Assembly (NCBI GenBank): GCA_963710715.1
Contig: CAVQBL010000013.1
Coordinates: forward strand, 124,001 to 188,000
Reading direction: 5' to 3'
DNA length: 64,000 bases
Source: CAVQBL01 sp963710715
GTDB taxonomy: Bacteria > Pseudomonadota > Gammaproteobacteria > DSM-16500
A model generated the notes under the pieces. That model was not told where the DNA came from, did not search any database, and worked only from the letters and a program-made list of their open reading frames with translations. Each line of letters begins with the position of its first letter. Positions within the stretch are counted from its first letter, which is position 1. Positions 41,223 to 49,945 of the stretch are shown in pieces. The translations under genes were made by a program, and so were the position numbers.

Positions 41223-42863
41223 GTGGTCAATTCAAACTTCATTACAGCAAAAATACCGTTTCGCTATCATATCATTATTTTAGTTTTTTCCCTGTTATTT
41301 TGCGGTTATTTAGCGATATCGATGGGTAAAGAGTTATGTTGGGATTTGGCGAATTATCATTATTATAATCCTTATGCTTTTTTGCATCATCGCTCTGGTG
41401 TTGATGTTTGGCCTACGTCTTATATCCATATGTATTTATCTCCCAGTATGGATTTTTTAACTTATTTTTTAATTAATTCTGTTGCATCAAAAAAAGTAGA
41501 ATTTATTCTGGGTGCGCTGCATGGACTTAATCTTTGGTTATTGTTTCAGATTATTTATTTTTCTACTAAACACATTCAAAATAATCTTCAGCGATTAGGA
41601 TTAGCTTTGCTGCTCACCTTGCTGGGATTATTTGGGCCTACCGTGTTACCAGGAATGGGTTCTTTTCAAAATGATAATCTTGTTAGTATTTTTGTTTTAG
41701 GATTTGTTTTATTGCAAGTGATTGCCCTCAATCGCTATGCGAAAACGCACGAACTATCTAAAAGTATAATATTTTTTGGGGGTGTTCTTTTAGGGGTGGG
41801 AGTGGGGCTCAAATTAACGGCTGGATTATTTGTTATTGGCTCTATAGTTGCATTTTTATTTTTACCTGTGCAATTAGTTGATCGTGTTAAGTTGCTTTTT
41901 TTATTTGGCGTTGCGGTTATTTCGGGGATGTTGTTATCTTCAGGCTATTGGATGTGGATGCTCTGGCAAAAGTTTCATAATCCTTTTTTCCCTTTTTTAA
42001 ATAGTATTTTTCATTCATCGGAATTTCCTGAGATTAACTGGTTGGATACTCGATTCTTTCCAAAGGGATTATGGCAAACTTTATTTTATCCATTTTATTT
42101 TTCTTGGGATGGGCTGACTTCCGATGTGCCATTTCGAGATTTTCGTTTTTTAGTTGTTTATGTGCTTTTTGTTTTAACAGGCGTAACGTGGTTGTGGAAG
42201 AAATGGCGGGAGAAGTCACAAGAAAGCTTAAATCTTACAGAAATATGGATATTATATTTCTTTTTATTTTCTTACATTACATGGCAATGGTATTTTTCAA
42301 TTATGCGTTATCTGGCAGCGTTAGAAATGCTATCTCCATTGATTATTTATTTTTTAGTGAGACAGCTGGTTAAAAATTATTATACTCGCCTTGTATGTTT
42401 AACGCTTATTTTTTATGGATTACTGTTTACAGTGGTTGTCACTGGCGTGATACGTGCGCCTTGGTATGATGGAGATTATTTTAATATAAAGCTTCCTACG
42501 ATTGTTAAACAAACACCGATGGCAACAGTGTTGATTGCTTTTCCAGCGTATGGCACATCTACGGAGCCGCGTCCGCAAACTTATCTTATTCCTTTTTTTC
42601 CACAACAGTGGCGTTTTATAGGAGTGCCGTTTGCAAATGAAAAATATCTTTTTGAAAACAATGCGCACATAAAAATATCTGAAAATATAGCACATGCAGA
42701 AGGGCCAATTTATTTGCTCACTTCAGAGGATTATATGCCTGAATTGTATCGAGTAGCGGAGCGTATGGGTTTGCGCGCAAGTAGTCAATGCCATTTTATT
42801 TTCAGTGACAGGCAGCGTATTTCAAATGAAGATGTGATGTTGTGCGAGGTTGCAAAAAATTAA
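41223..42863 (+). CDS. Polytopic membrane protein, GT-C glycosyltransferase-like
   Basis: 546 aa, start GTG, four bases after the GT2 stop. About ten membrane helices. The first outer loop has KELCWDLANYHYYNPYAFLH, with an aspartate in the place of the GT-C catalytic acid, and WPTSYIHMYLSPSMDFLTYF. A soluble C-terminal part of about 130 residues follows (from VVTGVIRAPWYDGDYFN), ending in a conserved-looking LLTSEDYMPELYRVAERMGL. Pairing with the lipid-linked sugar synthase suggests transfer of a sugar to an envelope glycan. Acceptor unknown. Confidence 0.7.
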   Translation: MVNSNFITAKIPFRYHIIILVFSLLFCGYLAISMGKELCWDLANYHYYNPYAFLHHRSGVDVWPTSYIHMYLSPSMDFLTYFLINSVASKKVEFILGALHGLNLWLLFQIIYFSTKHIQNNLQRLGLALLLTLLGLFGPTVLPGMGSFQNDNLVSIFVLGFVLLQVIALNRYAKTHELSKSIIFFGGVLLGVGVGLKLTAGLFVIGSIVAFLFLPVQLVDRVKLLFLFGVAVISGMLLSSGYWMWMLWQKFHNPFFPFLNSIFHSSEFPEINWLDTRFFPKGLWQTLFYPFYFSWDGLTSDVPFRDFRFLVVYVLFVLTGVTWLWKKWREKSQESLNLTEIWILYFFLFSYITWQWYFSIMRYLAALEMLSPLIIYFLVRQLVKNYYTRLVCLTLIFYGLLFTVVVTGVIRAPWYDGDYFNIKLPTIVKQTPMATVLIAFPAYGTSTEPRPQTYLIPFFPQQWRFIGVPFANEKYLFENNAHIKISENIAHAEGPIYLLTSEDYMPELYRVAERMGLRASSQCHFIFSDRQRISNEDVMLCEVAKN

Positions 42864-42889
42864 TGAATGTAAGCTTCTTCGTAGTATTA

Positions 42890-44804
42890 TTAGTTAGTCA
42901 TCCTCTCCCACGTATCCGCCTGACACCTCGGATCTAAAAAAAACTCCACATTTTCAGGGACCCACTTAAGTCGATAAGCTGTTTTTGTTGTTACTTTGTG
43001 TGCGCCTTCTGTTAATTGCAATAAATTACCCGCAGCGATTTTTTTGTTATCAATCATGACAGCCGCTTTACTTTCCAACTTATATTTTCCTGAAAATTTA
43101 ATTTCAATGCGTTTTTGACTAGCAGTAAATGTAGGAGCGTACACGTAAACACTTCCCCAAAAATGCTCATATTGAGAGGCTAGATAGTTTTTTATCTTAG
43201 AGGGTAATCCATCCATTCGATAATTGTTCACATACAATTTAACTTTTGATTTTGCCAATGATTGAATGATTTTATCTGGAGTAGTTGGGATTAAGTTTAA
43301 TGCACTCATCTGCATGACAGGTCGTAGCTTTTCTGTAGGTTTATATAAGTAATCAATTGCGGGTCCCATTAAATGTATCATGCCTGGAATGGTTTGGTTT
43401 CTATTGTAAAAGAGTGGTATACCTGCCAGAAACTCGCCACCCTCTTGCAGTAATGCATTTGTTAAATGCAGCATAGATTGTTGATAGTATCCGCTTTGAG
43501 CGGGAAGAGCAGTAATCATTTTTGCTAGTGGAAAAACAATACCGCAAAGAAAAGTAACGAGCAAAATCAATGTAAATAATGCAACACGAGCGTCAGCAAG
43601 GATCTTTTTTTGAAAAATCGCTGACGAGTAATCCAATTGAAATAGGAATAATGCTCATCAATAAATAGATTAATGATAAATTAAACAAGACTACAAAATA
43701 GGCTAAGCAAATATTATATAGAAGAATTAATCCCCAAAGACTTGCATTGTCGATGATGATAATTTCATGCGCTGTTTCATTTTTAAAGAGATTGAAAAGC
43801 CAAGAAAAAAACGCGGCGTAGAGTAGTAAAAACGCTGGTACGGTAACCAACATGTAATAAGGAAAAGGTTGTTTATAAGGAATAATGCTTAACATCATCA
43901 CTGTGGTGTAAATGATGATAAATACACGTTTTGCATAGAGTGGATCGGGTTTAGTGATGATGAGTACACTTAAAAAAGTACAAGGCCACAGCAAAAAGGG
44001 CAGAGGAGTGAAAGAAAGTACTGCTGTCCAAAAAAGTTTACGTGCAGAAGTATACCAATCTAAAGTTGATATGACATAAGCGTCGTAAAATACGCAGTGT
44101 AAAACCGTCTTAAAATCGGAAAATATAGACCAAAATGTAATATAAATAGCGACAACAGATAAGCTGGCCAGATTAAAATAAAAAATATTTTTAAAGGTTT
44201 TTTTATCGCGTAATAGCCATACACCATAAACGAGTAAAGCGATATTGCTAGCCATGATATACCACAATGCTTTTTGTGAAGTTAAAAAGCCAAGCCCAAT
44301 AGCAATTCCTGCCAATGTAAATTTATTCTCTAAGAGTAATAAAACACTGAATAGGCATAACCAGTACGCCAATATGTCACAGCGAATATTGGTTGAGTAT
44401 GTTAGAAAGAATTCAGCACAAACCAATAACAGTAAACTTATTATAACTGCACTTTTAGGAAAAAATCGTTTTAACCAGAATGAACTCATTGCCAGGCAGA
44501 TGGTATTGGTGAGCGCGAGGGTGTTCTTGGTGTAAAACAAGGGTGTTATAAGAGCATGCGACAAATGCATGGGAGTTAGTAAATAGTAATATCCCAATAC
44601 AGTTTTGTATGGAAGAAAGTCGCGATAGGGAATATCGGTGCTAAATCTGTAGATGCTATTAGCAAACCAAAAATCATCAACTGAAAAAACACCATAAGAA
44701 GTAAAAAAAAGTTGGTAGAAAAAATATGCCATACAAATAGCTAGAATGCTTATGGTATCTGTGTTCAGGGGAAATTTTGCTGTGGTCTTTGAGCTTGCTA
44801 GCAT
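42890..44804 (-). pseudogene. GT39-like membrane glycosyltransferase split by a frameshift in an A7 run
   Basis: The 5' part (44804 to 43593) starts at the ATG with CAGGAG nine bases upstream; it has about ten helices and FSVDDFWFANSIYRF, where D-D is typical of GT-C active sites. It stops soon after VSDFSKKDPC. The 3' part (43636 to 42890) overlaps in another frame and goes on ILADARVALFTLILLVTFLC, then a periplasmic domain ending VENVE-like FFLDPRCQADTWERM. Removing one A from the run of seven A at about 43605-43611 gives a single protein of roughly 636 aa. A genuine two-gene arrangement is less likely. It stands convergent with the 41223 gene. Confidence 0.65.
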
Positions 44805-44825
44805 TATTGTTTGCTCCTGATTTAA

Positions 44826-44880
44826 TAGAGTTCTTTCCAAACCCGCGTCTTTTGTTGTTACTCTTCTGGAAAGAACTCTA
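44826..44880. repeat. Hairpin of the 'AGAGTTCTTTCCAAACC' family
   Basis: TAGAGTTCTTTCCA and TGGAAAGAACTCTA are perfect 14-bp arms around AACCCGCGTC TTTTGTTGTTAC TCTTC. It lies in the divergent promoter region between the glycosyltransferase and the antiporter. Longer relatives: 47173-47317 and 56734-56796. Confidence 0.8.
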
Positions 44881-44966
44881 ATGCTGATTTGTCATTGTTA
44901 TAGCATTTTTTACTTTTACGAACAATAATTTACTGCTAAACTCTGCACAACGCGAGGACTTATTAA

Positions 44967-47174
44967 ATGCATGAATTAGCCCCTATTATTCAAGATTTGG
45001 CTATCATACTGTGCGTGGCAAGCCTAGTTACTTTGTTATTCCAATATATTCACCAGCCCGTCATATTGGGTTATTTAATAGCAGGAATTATTGTAGGCCC
45101 CCATGTACTACAGCCTTATGCCTTGGTCACTGACATTGCAAATATCAAAGTGATTGCCGAGTTGGGTGTTATTTTTGTGATGTTTTCATTGGGCTTAGAG
45201 TTTAGCTTTCATAAGTTGGCCCGAGTGGGTTTTTCTGCGGGTGTAACAGGTGTTATTGAAGTAACCTTGATGGTTGGACTTGGCTTTGCGACGGGTCAGC
45301 TCTTAGGCTGGTCGTTTTTCGATAGTATTTTCCTAGGCGCAGCTATTTCAATTTCATCTACGACTATTATCATCAAGTCATTGGAAGAATTACGTTTAAA
45401 AGGCAAACGTTTTGCGGAGCTGATTTTTGGACTGTTAATCGTAGAGGACTTATTGGCAGTATTACTCTTAGTCGGTCTTTCTACTCTTGTTGCCACTAAG
45501 AATGTCTTTTCATTTGCAATTGTTTGGTCAGCGGCTAAGTTAATTGTAGTAGTCGGCAGCTGGTTTGTGATTGGTTATTTTATTGTACCGTATTTTTTCC
45601 GCAGGGTAATTAAGCATGCGAACCAAGAAACCCTTACCATTGTTTCTATCGCATTTTGTTTATTCTTAGTATCGATAGCCGTGTATTTCCATTATTCGCC
45701 GGCTTTAGGTGCTTTTATCATGGGTTCTATTATTGCAGAAACCCCACAAGTGCATCGCATTGAAGAATTAATTCGGCCTATTCGCGATATTTTTGCCGCA
45801 GTGTTTTTCGTTTCAGTGGGCATGTTAATTGATCCCTATGTCATCATTGCTGATTTACCTGTTGTATTGTTAATTTCAGGCGTCATGATTTTTGGAAAAA
45901 TAGTTGCACCCAGTTTAGGGTCATTATTAACTGGGCAAAGCTTTAGTAATTCATTACGTGTTGGTTTCGGTATGGCGCAAATCGGTGAATTTTCATTTAT
46001 CATTGCTGCCTTAGGTACAGCTTTAAATGTAACCAGCCATGTTCTTTATCCAACGATTGTGGCTGTTGCTGTGATTAGCACTTTCACAGGTCCTTATTTG
46101 ATTCGTCTGTCAGGACAGCTCGTGAATCAACTGGAACAACGTTTATCTCCAAAGACGAAAAAGATGTTAGAAAATTATTCCACCTGGGTATACCGCTCTT
46201 TAGCAGATAAAAAAGACCGCTCATCCTACCGTAAAGTGATGGTGCGATTTGTATTGAATGCGATAGTGGTTGCAGTTATTTTTACTTTGACGGATGAATA
46301 TTTATCACCCTATATCGATCTTCTTATTAATACATCATGGCTAGCAGAATTAACCAGTTGGCTGATTGCATTAACACTCTCTTCACCTTTCTTATGGGCT
46401 ATGTTGTTCTCATTAAAATTGGGAGCAGTTTCTCTGCAAAGCAATAGAAATTCATTATTATTCTTTGTCAGTATCATTTGGATTATGTCTATCGGTGAAG
46501 TTGGTTTTTTCAGTTTAGCCTATTTCCATACTTGGGTGATCTTGGTTATTTTCTTAGTTGCTGCATTAGTATTGCTAGGGTTATTGTACTCGCGGCTAGA
46601 AAAGTTTTATCAATGGTTTGAAAAGCATTTTCTAGCTAACTTGCGTCCCTTGGAAGAAACAAAAGATAATCAGTTAAAAAAATTGGCGCCGTGGGAAAGC
46701 CACTTAGCCAGTATAGTGGTAGCAAGAAACTCGCCTTATGCAAATAAAACATTAGAAGAATGTCAGATACGTGAGCAAATGGGTGTGAATATCGTAGCGA
46801 TTGTACGTGATGGAGATTTATTACGTGCGCCACGTGGTAATCATCAGTTACTCGCACATGATAAACTAATTGTATTGGGTACGGATGAACAAATTGATTC
46901 ATTCAGGAAAATTGTTGAAACACCGCTTCCACAGCATGAAGAAGCGTATGAATTAGAAAATTTTATTTTAAAAGCGGTGCTTTTGGAACATGATAGTCTC
47001 TTTATTGATAAATCCATTCGTGACTCAAAAATTCGTGAATCAGTGGATGGATTGGTGGTTGGTTTGGAACGCGATGGGAAGCAAATATTAAATCCGGATC
47101 CGGCGACTATTTTACAAGTCGGTGACCTCGTGTTAATGGTCGGCGAGGCATGGCGGTTGCGAGCGATTGCCTAA
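44967..47174 (+). CDS. Cation:proton antiporter (CPA2) with two C-terminal TrkA_C domains
   Basis: 735 aa. The first 390 residues are a CPA2 Na+/H+ or K+/H+ exchanger: PVILGYLIAGIIVGPHVLQP, FVMFSLGLEFSFHKL, FGLLIVEDLLAVLLLVGLST with the ion-binding E-D pair, and FRIGFGMAQIGEFSFI-type RVGFGMAQIGEFSFIIAALG. Four further helices follow (430-560), then two RCK_C/TrkA_C domains (WESHLASIVVARNSPYANKT and LEHDSLFIDKSIRDSKIRES). A nucleotide-binding RCK_N is absent, unlike KefB/KefC. Likely ligand-gated efflux of K+ or Na+. The promoter region holds a dispersed hairpin. Confidence 0.88.
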   Translation: MHELAPIIQDLAIILCVASLVTLLFQYIHQPVILGYLIAGIIVGPHVLQPYALVTDIANIKVIAELGVIFVMFSLGLEFSFHKLARVGFSAGVTGVIEVTLMVGLGFATGQLLGWSFFDSIFLGAAISISSTTIIIKSLEELRLKGKRFAELIFGLLIVEDLLAVLLLVGLSTLVATKNVFSFAIVWSAAKLIVVVGSWFVIGYFIVPYFFRRVIKHANQETLTIVSIAFCLFLVSIAVYFHYSPALGAFIMGSIIAETPQVHRIEELIRPIRDIFAAVFFVSVGMLIDPYVIIADLPVVLLISGVMIFGKIVAPSLGSLLTGQSFSNSLRVGFGMAQIGEFSFIIAALGTALNVTSHVLYPTIVAVAVISTFTGPYLIRLSGQLVNQLEQRLSPKTKKMLENYSTWVYRSLADKKDRSSYRKVMVRFVLNAIVVAVIFTLTDEYLSPYIDLLINTSWLAELTSWLIALTLSSPFLWAMLFSLKLGAVSLQSNRNSLLFFVSIIWIMSIGEVGFFSLAYFHTWVILVIFLVAALVLLGLLYSRLEKFYQWFEKHFLANLRPLEETKDNQLKKLAPWESHLASIVVARNSPYANKTLEECQIREQMGVNIVAIVRDGDLLRAPRGNHQLLAHDKLIVLGTDEQIDSFRKIVETPLPQHEEAYELENFILKAVLLEHDSLFIDKSIRDSKIRESVDGLVVGLERDGKQILNPDPATILQVGDLVLMVGEAWRLRAIA

Positions 47175-47317
47175 GAGTTCTTCCCAAACCAGCGTCTTTT
47201 GTTGTTAATCTTCGTTGCACCTGCGTTACGCTGCTCATGTATTAACAACATACACTCCGCTGCGTTACTCGGTGCGCCTCGATTAACAACAAAATACTTG
47301 GTTTGGAAAAAACTCTT
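47173..47317. repeat. 145-bp inverted repeat of the 'AGAGTTCTTTCCAAACC' family
   Basis: Left AAGAGTTCTTCCCAAACC ... TTTTGTTGTTAATC, right GATTAACAACAAAATAC ... GGTTTGGAAAAAACTCTT. The middle has TGCGTTACGCTGC and CTGCGTTACTCGG. It starts at the antiporter stop and ends 14 bp before the iscS start, so it may end one transcript. Behaves like a small non-autonomous element (MITE). Confidence 0.85.
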
Positions 47318-47330
47318 GGAAGGAAGTTTG

Positions 47331-48494
47331 ATGAAATTACCTATTTATCTAGACTACGCTGCTACTACGCCTGTCGATCCACGCGTTGCAGAAAAAATGC
47401 TGCAGTATTTAACTCCAACAGGTCAGTTTGGTAATCCTTCTTCCTTGGCGCATGATTATGGCCATACAGCGAAAAAAGCAATCGATTATGCACGAGAACA
47501 AGTCGCTGATTTAATTCATGCTGATCCAAGTGAAATTATTTGGACTTCAGGAGCAACAGAATCCATTAATCTTGCATTGAAAGGTTCTGCACAATTATAT
47601 CAGCGCAAGGGCAAACATATCGTGACGATGAAAACGGAACATAAAGCAGTTCTGGATTCTTGCCAGCAACTCGAAAAACAAGGTTACCTTGTCACGTATC
47701 TTTCTCCAGAAAAAAATGGTTTATTAGATAATGAAAGATTTCTTGCTGCATTGCGAGATGACACGGTTTTGGTTTCAATTATGCATGTCAACAATGAAAC
47801 TGGCATTATACAAGACATTGCAAAGATTGCAGATTTAACGGCAGAACGAGGAATTTTATTACATGTTGATGCCGCACAGAGTATTGGGAAAATCCCGCTA
47901 GCTGTCAATACCATTCCTGTTGATTTAGTCTCATTATGTGCGCATAAAATTTATGGGCCCAAAGGAATTGGGGCACTTTATATGCGGCGTAAACCTCGTG
48001 TACGCGTAGCCGCACAAATCCATGGGGGTGGGCAAGAACAGGGTATGCGTTCTGGAACATTAGCAACACACCAAATTGTTGGCATGGGTGAAGCATTTCA
48101 AATTGCTAAACAGGAAATGATGGCTGACCAAGAAAAAATAAAAAATTTGCGCGAGTGGTTTTGGCAAGGGATAAAAAAAATAAATAATGTTTATGTGAAT
48201 GGCGACATGAATTATTCTGTGCCAAATATTTTAAATGTTCGGTTTGAAGGAATAACAGCAGAACAATTTATGCAAGTCTTGCCTGATTTGGCTGTTGCAA
48301 CGGGCTCAGCATGTGACTCAAAAGGTATTGAACCTTCTTATGTATTGCGCTCCTTAGGGCTAACAACAGAACAAGCACAGTCAGCGATACGATTTTCATT
48401 TGGGCGGTTTACTACGTTAGAAGATGTGAGAATGGGGTCACGTCTCATCATTCAACAACTTGATTTGATCAAGTTGTTGAATGATGAGACGTGA
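47331..48494 (+). CDS. iscS: Cysteine desulfurase IscS with replaced C terminus
   Basis: 387 aa from ATG 47331, with GGAAGG upstream; the N terminus MKLPIYLDYAATTPVDPRVA is that of IscS. PLP lysine in LCAHKIYGPKGIGALY, active cysteine in ATGSACDSKGIEPSYVL, SGATESINLALKG and GGGQEQGMRSGTLATHQIV are all conserved. It provides sulfur for Fe-S clusters and tRNA thiolation. After FSFGRFTTLEDV the normal tail of about 38 residues, which in E. coli IscS contributes to IscU contact, is replaced by MGSRLIIQQLDLIKLLNDET, encoded by a palindromic repeat. iscR is not upstream, and iscU/hscBA/fdx do not follow. Confidence 0.92.
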   Translation: MKLPIYLDYAATTPVDPRVAEKMLQYLTPTGQFGNPSSLAHDYGHTAKKAIDYAREQVADLIHADPSEIIWTSGATESINLALKGSAQLYQRKGKHIVTMKTEHKAVLDSCQQLEKQGYLVTYLSPEKNGLLDNERFLAALRDDTVLVSIMHVNNETGIIQDIAKIADLTAERGILLHVDAAQSIGKIPLAVNTIPVDLVSLCAHKIYGPKGIGALYMRRKPRVRVAAQIHGGGQEQGMRSGTLATHQIVGMGEAFQIAKQEMMADQEKIKNLREWFWQGIKKINNVYVNGDMNYSVPNILNVRFEGITAEQFMQVLPDLAVATGSACDSKGIEPSYVLRSLGLTTEQAQSAIRFSFGRFTTLEDVRMGSRLIIQQLDLIKLLNDET

Positions 48495-48498
48495 CCCC
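48434..48498. repeat. Perfect hairpin, 31-bp arms, overlapping the iscS 3' end
   Basis: Left arm starts GGGGTCACGTCTCATCATTC and ends AACAACTTGAT; a 3-nt loop TTG; then the exact reverse complement. Its outer part equals the palindrome at 20381-20406, and the right arm matches 1690-1719. It encodes the last 19 codons and stop of iscS and can also serve as a strong transcription terminator. Confidence 0.95.
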
Positions 48499-48517
48499 GT
48501 TGTCTTTGTTCTTCAGG

Positions 48518-48985
48518 TTAGTTTACAGTTGAGTTTGTAGGTACATTGGCGTTTACGATAGGTGCGCAGAAAACAATATAAAAAGCCCTATATGGTTGGT
48601 TGCGACAACCTGACAATGTTGAACTTTGACTATACCCCCAGATTTTCAATTGCCATGGGGTTACATTTGTAAGTAATTGATACCATGTCTGAAGAGACCG
48701 AATATTACAAGAAATGTCTGTATTTCCAGGCTCATCAATGTGATAGATAGAAACGCTATATTGGGGAGTTTGATTTGCTGGGCAGCTTCCCGGAATAGAA
48801 ATCACCTGTTCATCTACCCCCCCAGAAGGGCCAATCGTCGCTGTTACACCACTAGCAAGCACTCCCCCTTTACTTGTCACAGACACCCAATTACCGGGCG
48901 CCACTAGCGTGGAATCAGCGGCATAAATAGGGGTTGCTAAAATAGCCAGTAAGACTAGTGTTTGTAACTTATTGAGTAAGCACAT
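48518..48985 (-). CDS. Small secreted hypothetical protein
   Basis: 155 aa from ATG 48985, with GAGGAAGAGAAA just upstream; the frame is open 21 codons further but without a ribosome site. Signal peptide at residues 1-22 (TLVLLAILATPIYA). Mature part begins ADSTLVAPGNWVSVTSKGGV, with cysteines in PGSCPANQTPQYSVSIYHID, ISCNIRSLQTWYQ, SGCRNQPYRAFYIVFCAP. Four cysteines suggest two disulfides. No family recognised; similar in build to 19888-20328. Confidence 0.6.
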   Translation of the reverse strand: MCLLNKLQTLVLLAILATPIYAADSTLVAPGNWVSVTSKGGVLASGVTATIGPSGGVDEQVISIPGSCPANQTPQYSVSIYHIDEPGNTDISCNIRSLQTWYQLLTNVTPWQLKIWGYSQSSTLSGCRNQPYRAFYIVFCAPIVNANVPTNSTVN

Positions 48986-49283
48986 TTTCTCTTCCTCGTT
49001 TAGAATGAAGATTCTTATTATTATGCTTACATTATAGTGTATTTTCAATTTTTTTTTAGTGAATGCAAGTGCTTTACAGGTAGAGCCGCAGTCTGGTGCG
49101 GGTCCAACATGTGTTATTCAGTAATTAATGTCAGCCTTCTCCAAGAAGACCTTTAGGTGGGTCTTAGAGAGGCAAAAAGTGTGCTTTTCGCTCATAAACC
49201 AAAAAAGCTTAAAAAACAATGCATTATAAGATGCTGGGTGGCAAAGCATGCTCACCCAACTTGCTAGAATCGAAGCTATAATT

Positions 49284-49349
49284 AACGTGAGTATTGCGTA
49301 TCTGCCTTACGCAATACGAACGTTATCCCGTGAAGTTTTTACACGGGAT
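49284..49349. promoter_or_regulatory. Two adjacent hairpins in the ybaK leader
   Basis: GTATTGCGTA-TCTGCCT-TACGCAATAC (perfect 10-bp arms, lengthened by AACGT/ACGTT after a 2-base bulge) is followed at once by ATCCCGTG-AAGTTTTTA-CACGGGAT (8-bp arms). No T-run follows either, so a leader structure or repeat is more likely than a terminator. They are the main feature of the 344-bp spacer between 49049 and 49392; the rest shows no supportable gene. Confidence 0.5.
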
Positions 49350-49392
49350 CCAGCGTTAATTAATGATGAGCCATACAAAGGGAGGTCTCACT

Positions 49393-49851
49393 ATGCCAGC
49401 AAAAAAGCTAAAAGATTACCTCGAAACTAATCACATAAAATACACTAATGTCCCACATTCACCTGCGTACACTGCACAGGAAATAGCTGCAGCAGCGCAT
49501 ATTTCTGGGAAGCAATTAGCTAAGATTGTGATTATTAAAGTAGGTGGTAAACTTGCTATGATGGTTTTACCAGCAAAAGATCATGTTAATTTTACAGCAC
49601 TTAAAAAGGCGACAGGTGCTGCTAATATTGATTTAGCCAATGAATCGGATTTCAAAGGCAAGTTTCCAGAATGTGAAGTAGGTGCGATGCCTCCTTTTGG
49701 AAATCTTTATGATATGCCGGTTTATGTTTCAAGTCATTTAAGCTCAAATGATCAAATCATTTTTAATTCAGGGTCTCATTCTGAACTGATGCAGTTAGCT
49801 TATCGTGACTTTGAGCGTTTGGTAAAACCAAAAGTTGTTGCGGCAAGCTGA
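49393..49851 (+). CDS. YbaK/ProX-like aminoacyl-tRNA deacylase
   Basis: 152 aa from ATG 49393; GGGAGG lies ten bases before it. The fold is that of the YbaK/EbsC and ProRS INS editing domain: VPHSPAYTAQEIAAAAHISG, the conserved lysine in KIVIIKVGGKLAMMVLPAKD, and CEVGAMPPFGNLYDMPVYVS, with G-PP-G loop. Such proteins remove wrong amino acids from tRNA in trans. Substrate tRNA not determined. Confidence 0.85.
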   Translation: MPAKKLKDYLETNHIKYTNVPHSPAYTAQEIAAAAHISGKQLAKIVIIKVGGKLAMMVLPAKDHVNFTALKKATGAANIDLANESDFKGKFPECEVGAMPPFGNLYDMPVYVSSHLSSNDQIIFNSGSHSELMQLAYRDFERLVKPKVVAAS

Positions 49852-49887
49852 TTATTTTTGGTATTTGTTTCTGACCCTTTCAATAAA

Positions 49888-49920
49888 ACGGTGGGCACGC
49901 TTCGCTTTGCCCACCCTACA
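49888..49920. repeat. 'GTGGGCACGC' hairpin repeat
   Basis: GGTGGGCACGCTTCGC followed by TTTGCCCACCC; stem GGTGGGCA/TGCCCACC. Precedes the small Sel1 gene. Related to 14067-14105 and 61983-62019. Confidence 0.7.
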
Positions 49921-49945
49921 TCTAATAAGAAGGATTTTTTTATAC

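Noticed and set aside
43600..43615. Programmed -1 ribosomal frameshift at the A-run
   Set aside because: A -1 shift would not lead into the downstream frame; +1 or loss of one A is needed. So the classical slippery-heptamer explanation does not fit.
44967..47174. Glutathione-gated KefB/KefC
   Set aside because: There is no RCK_N nucleotide-binding domain; the C-terminal part has two TrkA_C domains only.
49248..49430. A 60-codon plus-strand frame upstream of ybaK
   Set aside because: It crosses both hairpins, overlaps the ybaK start in another frame and has no ribosome site or recognisable protein.
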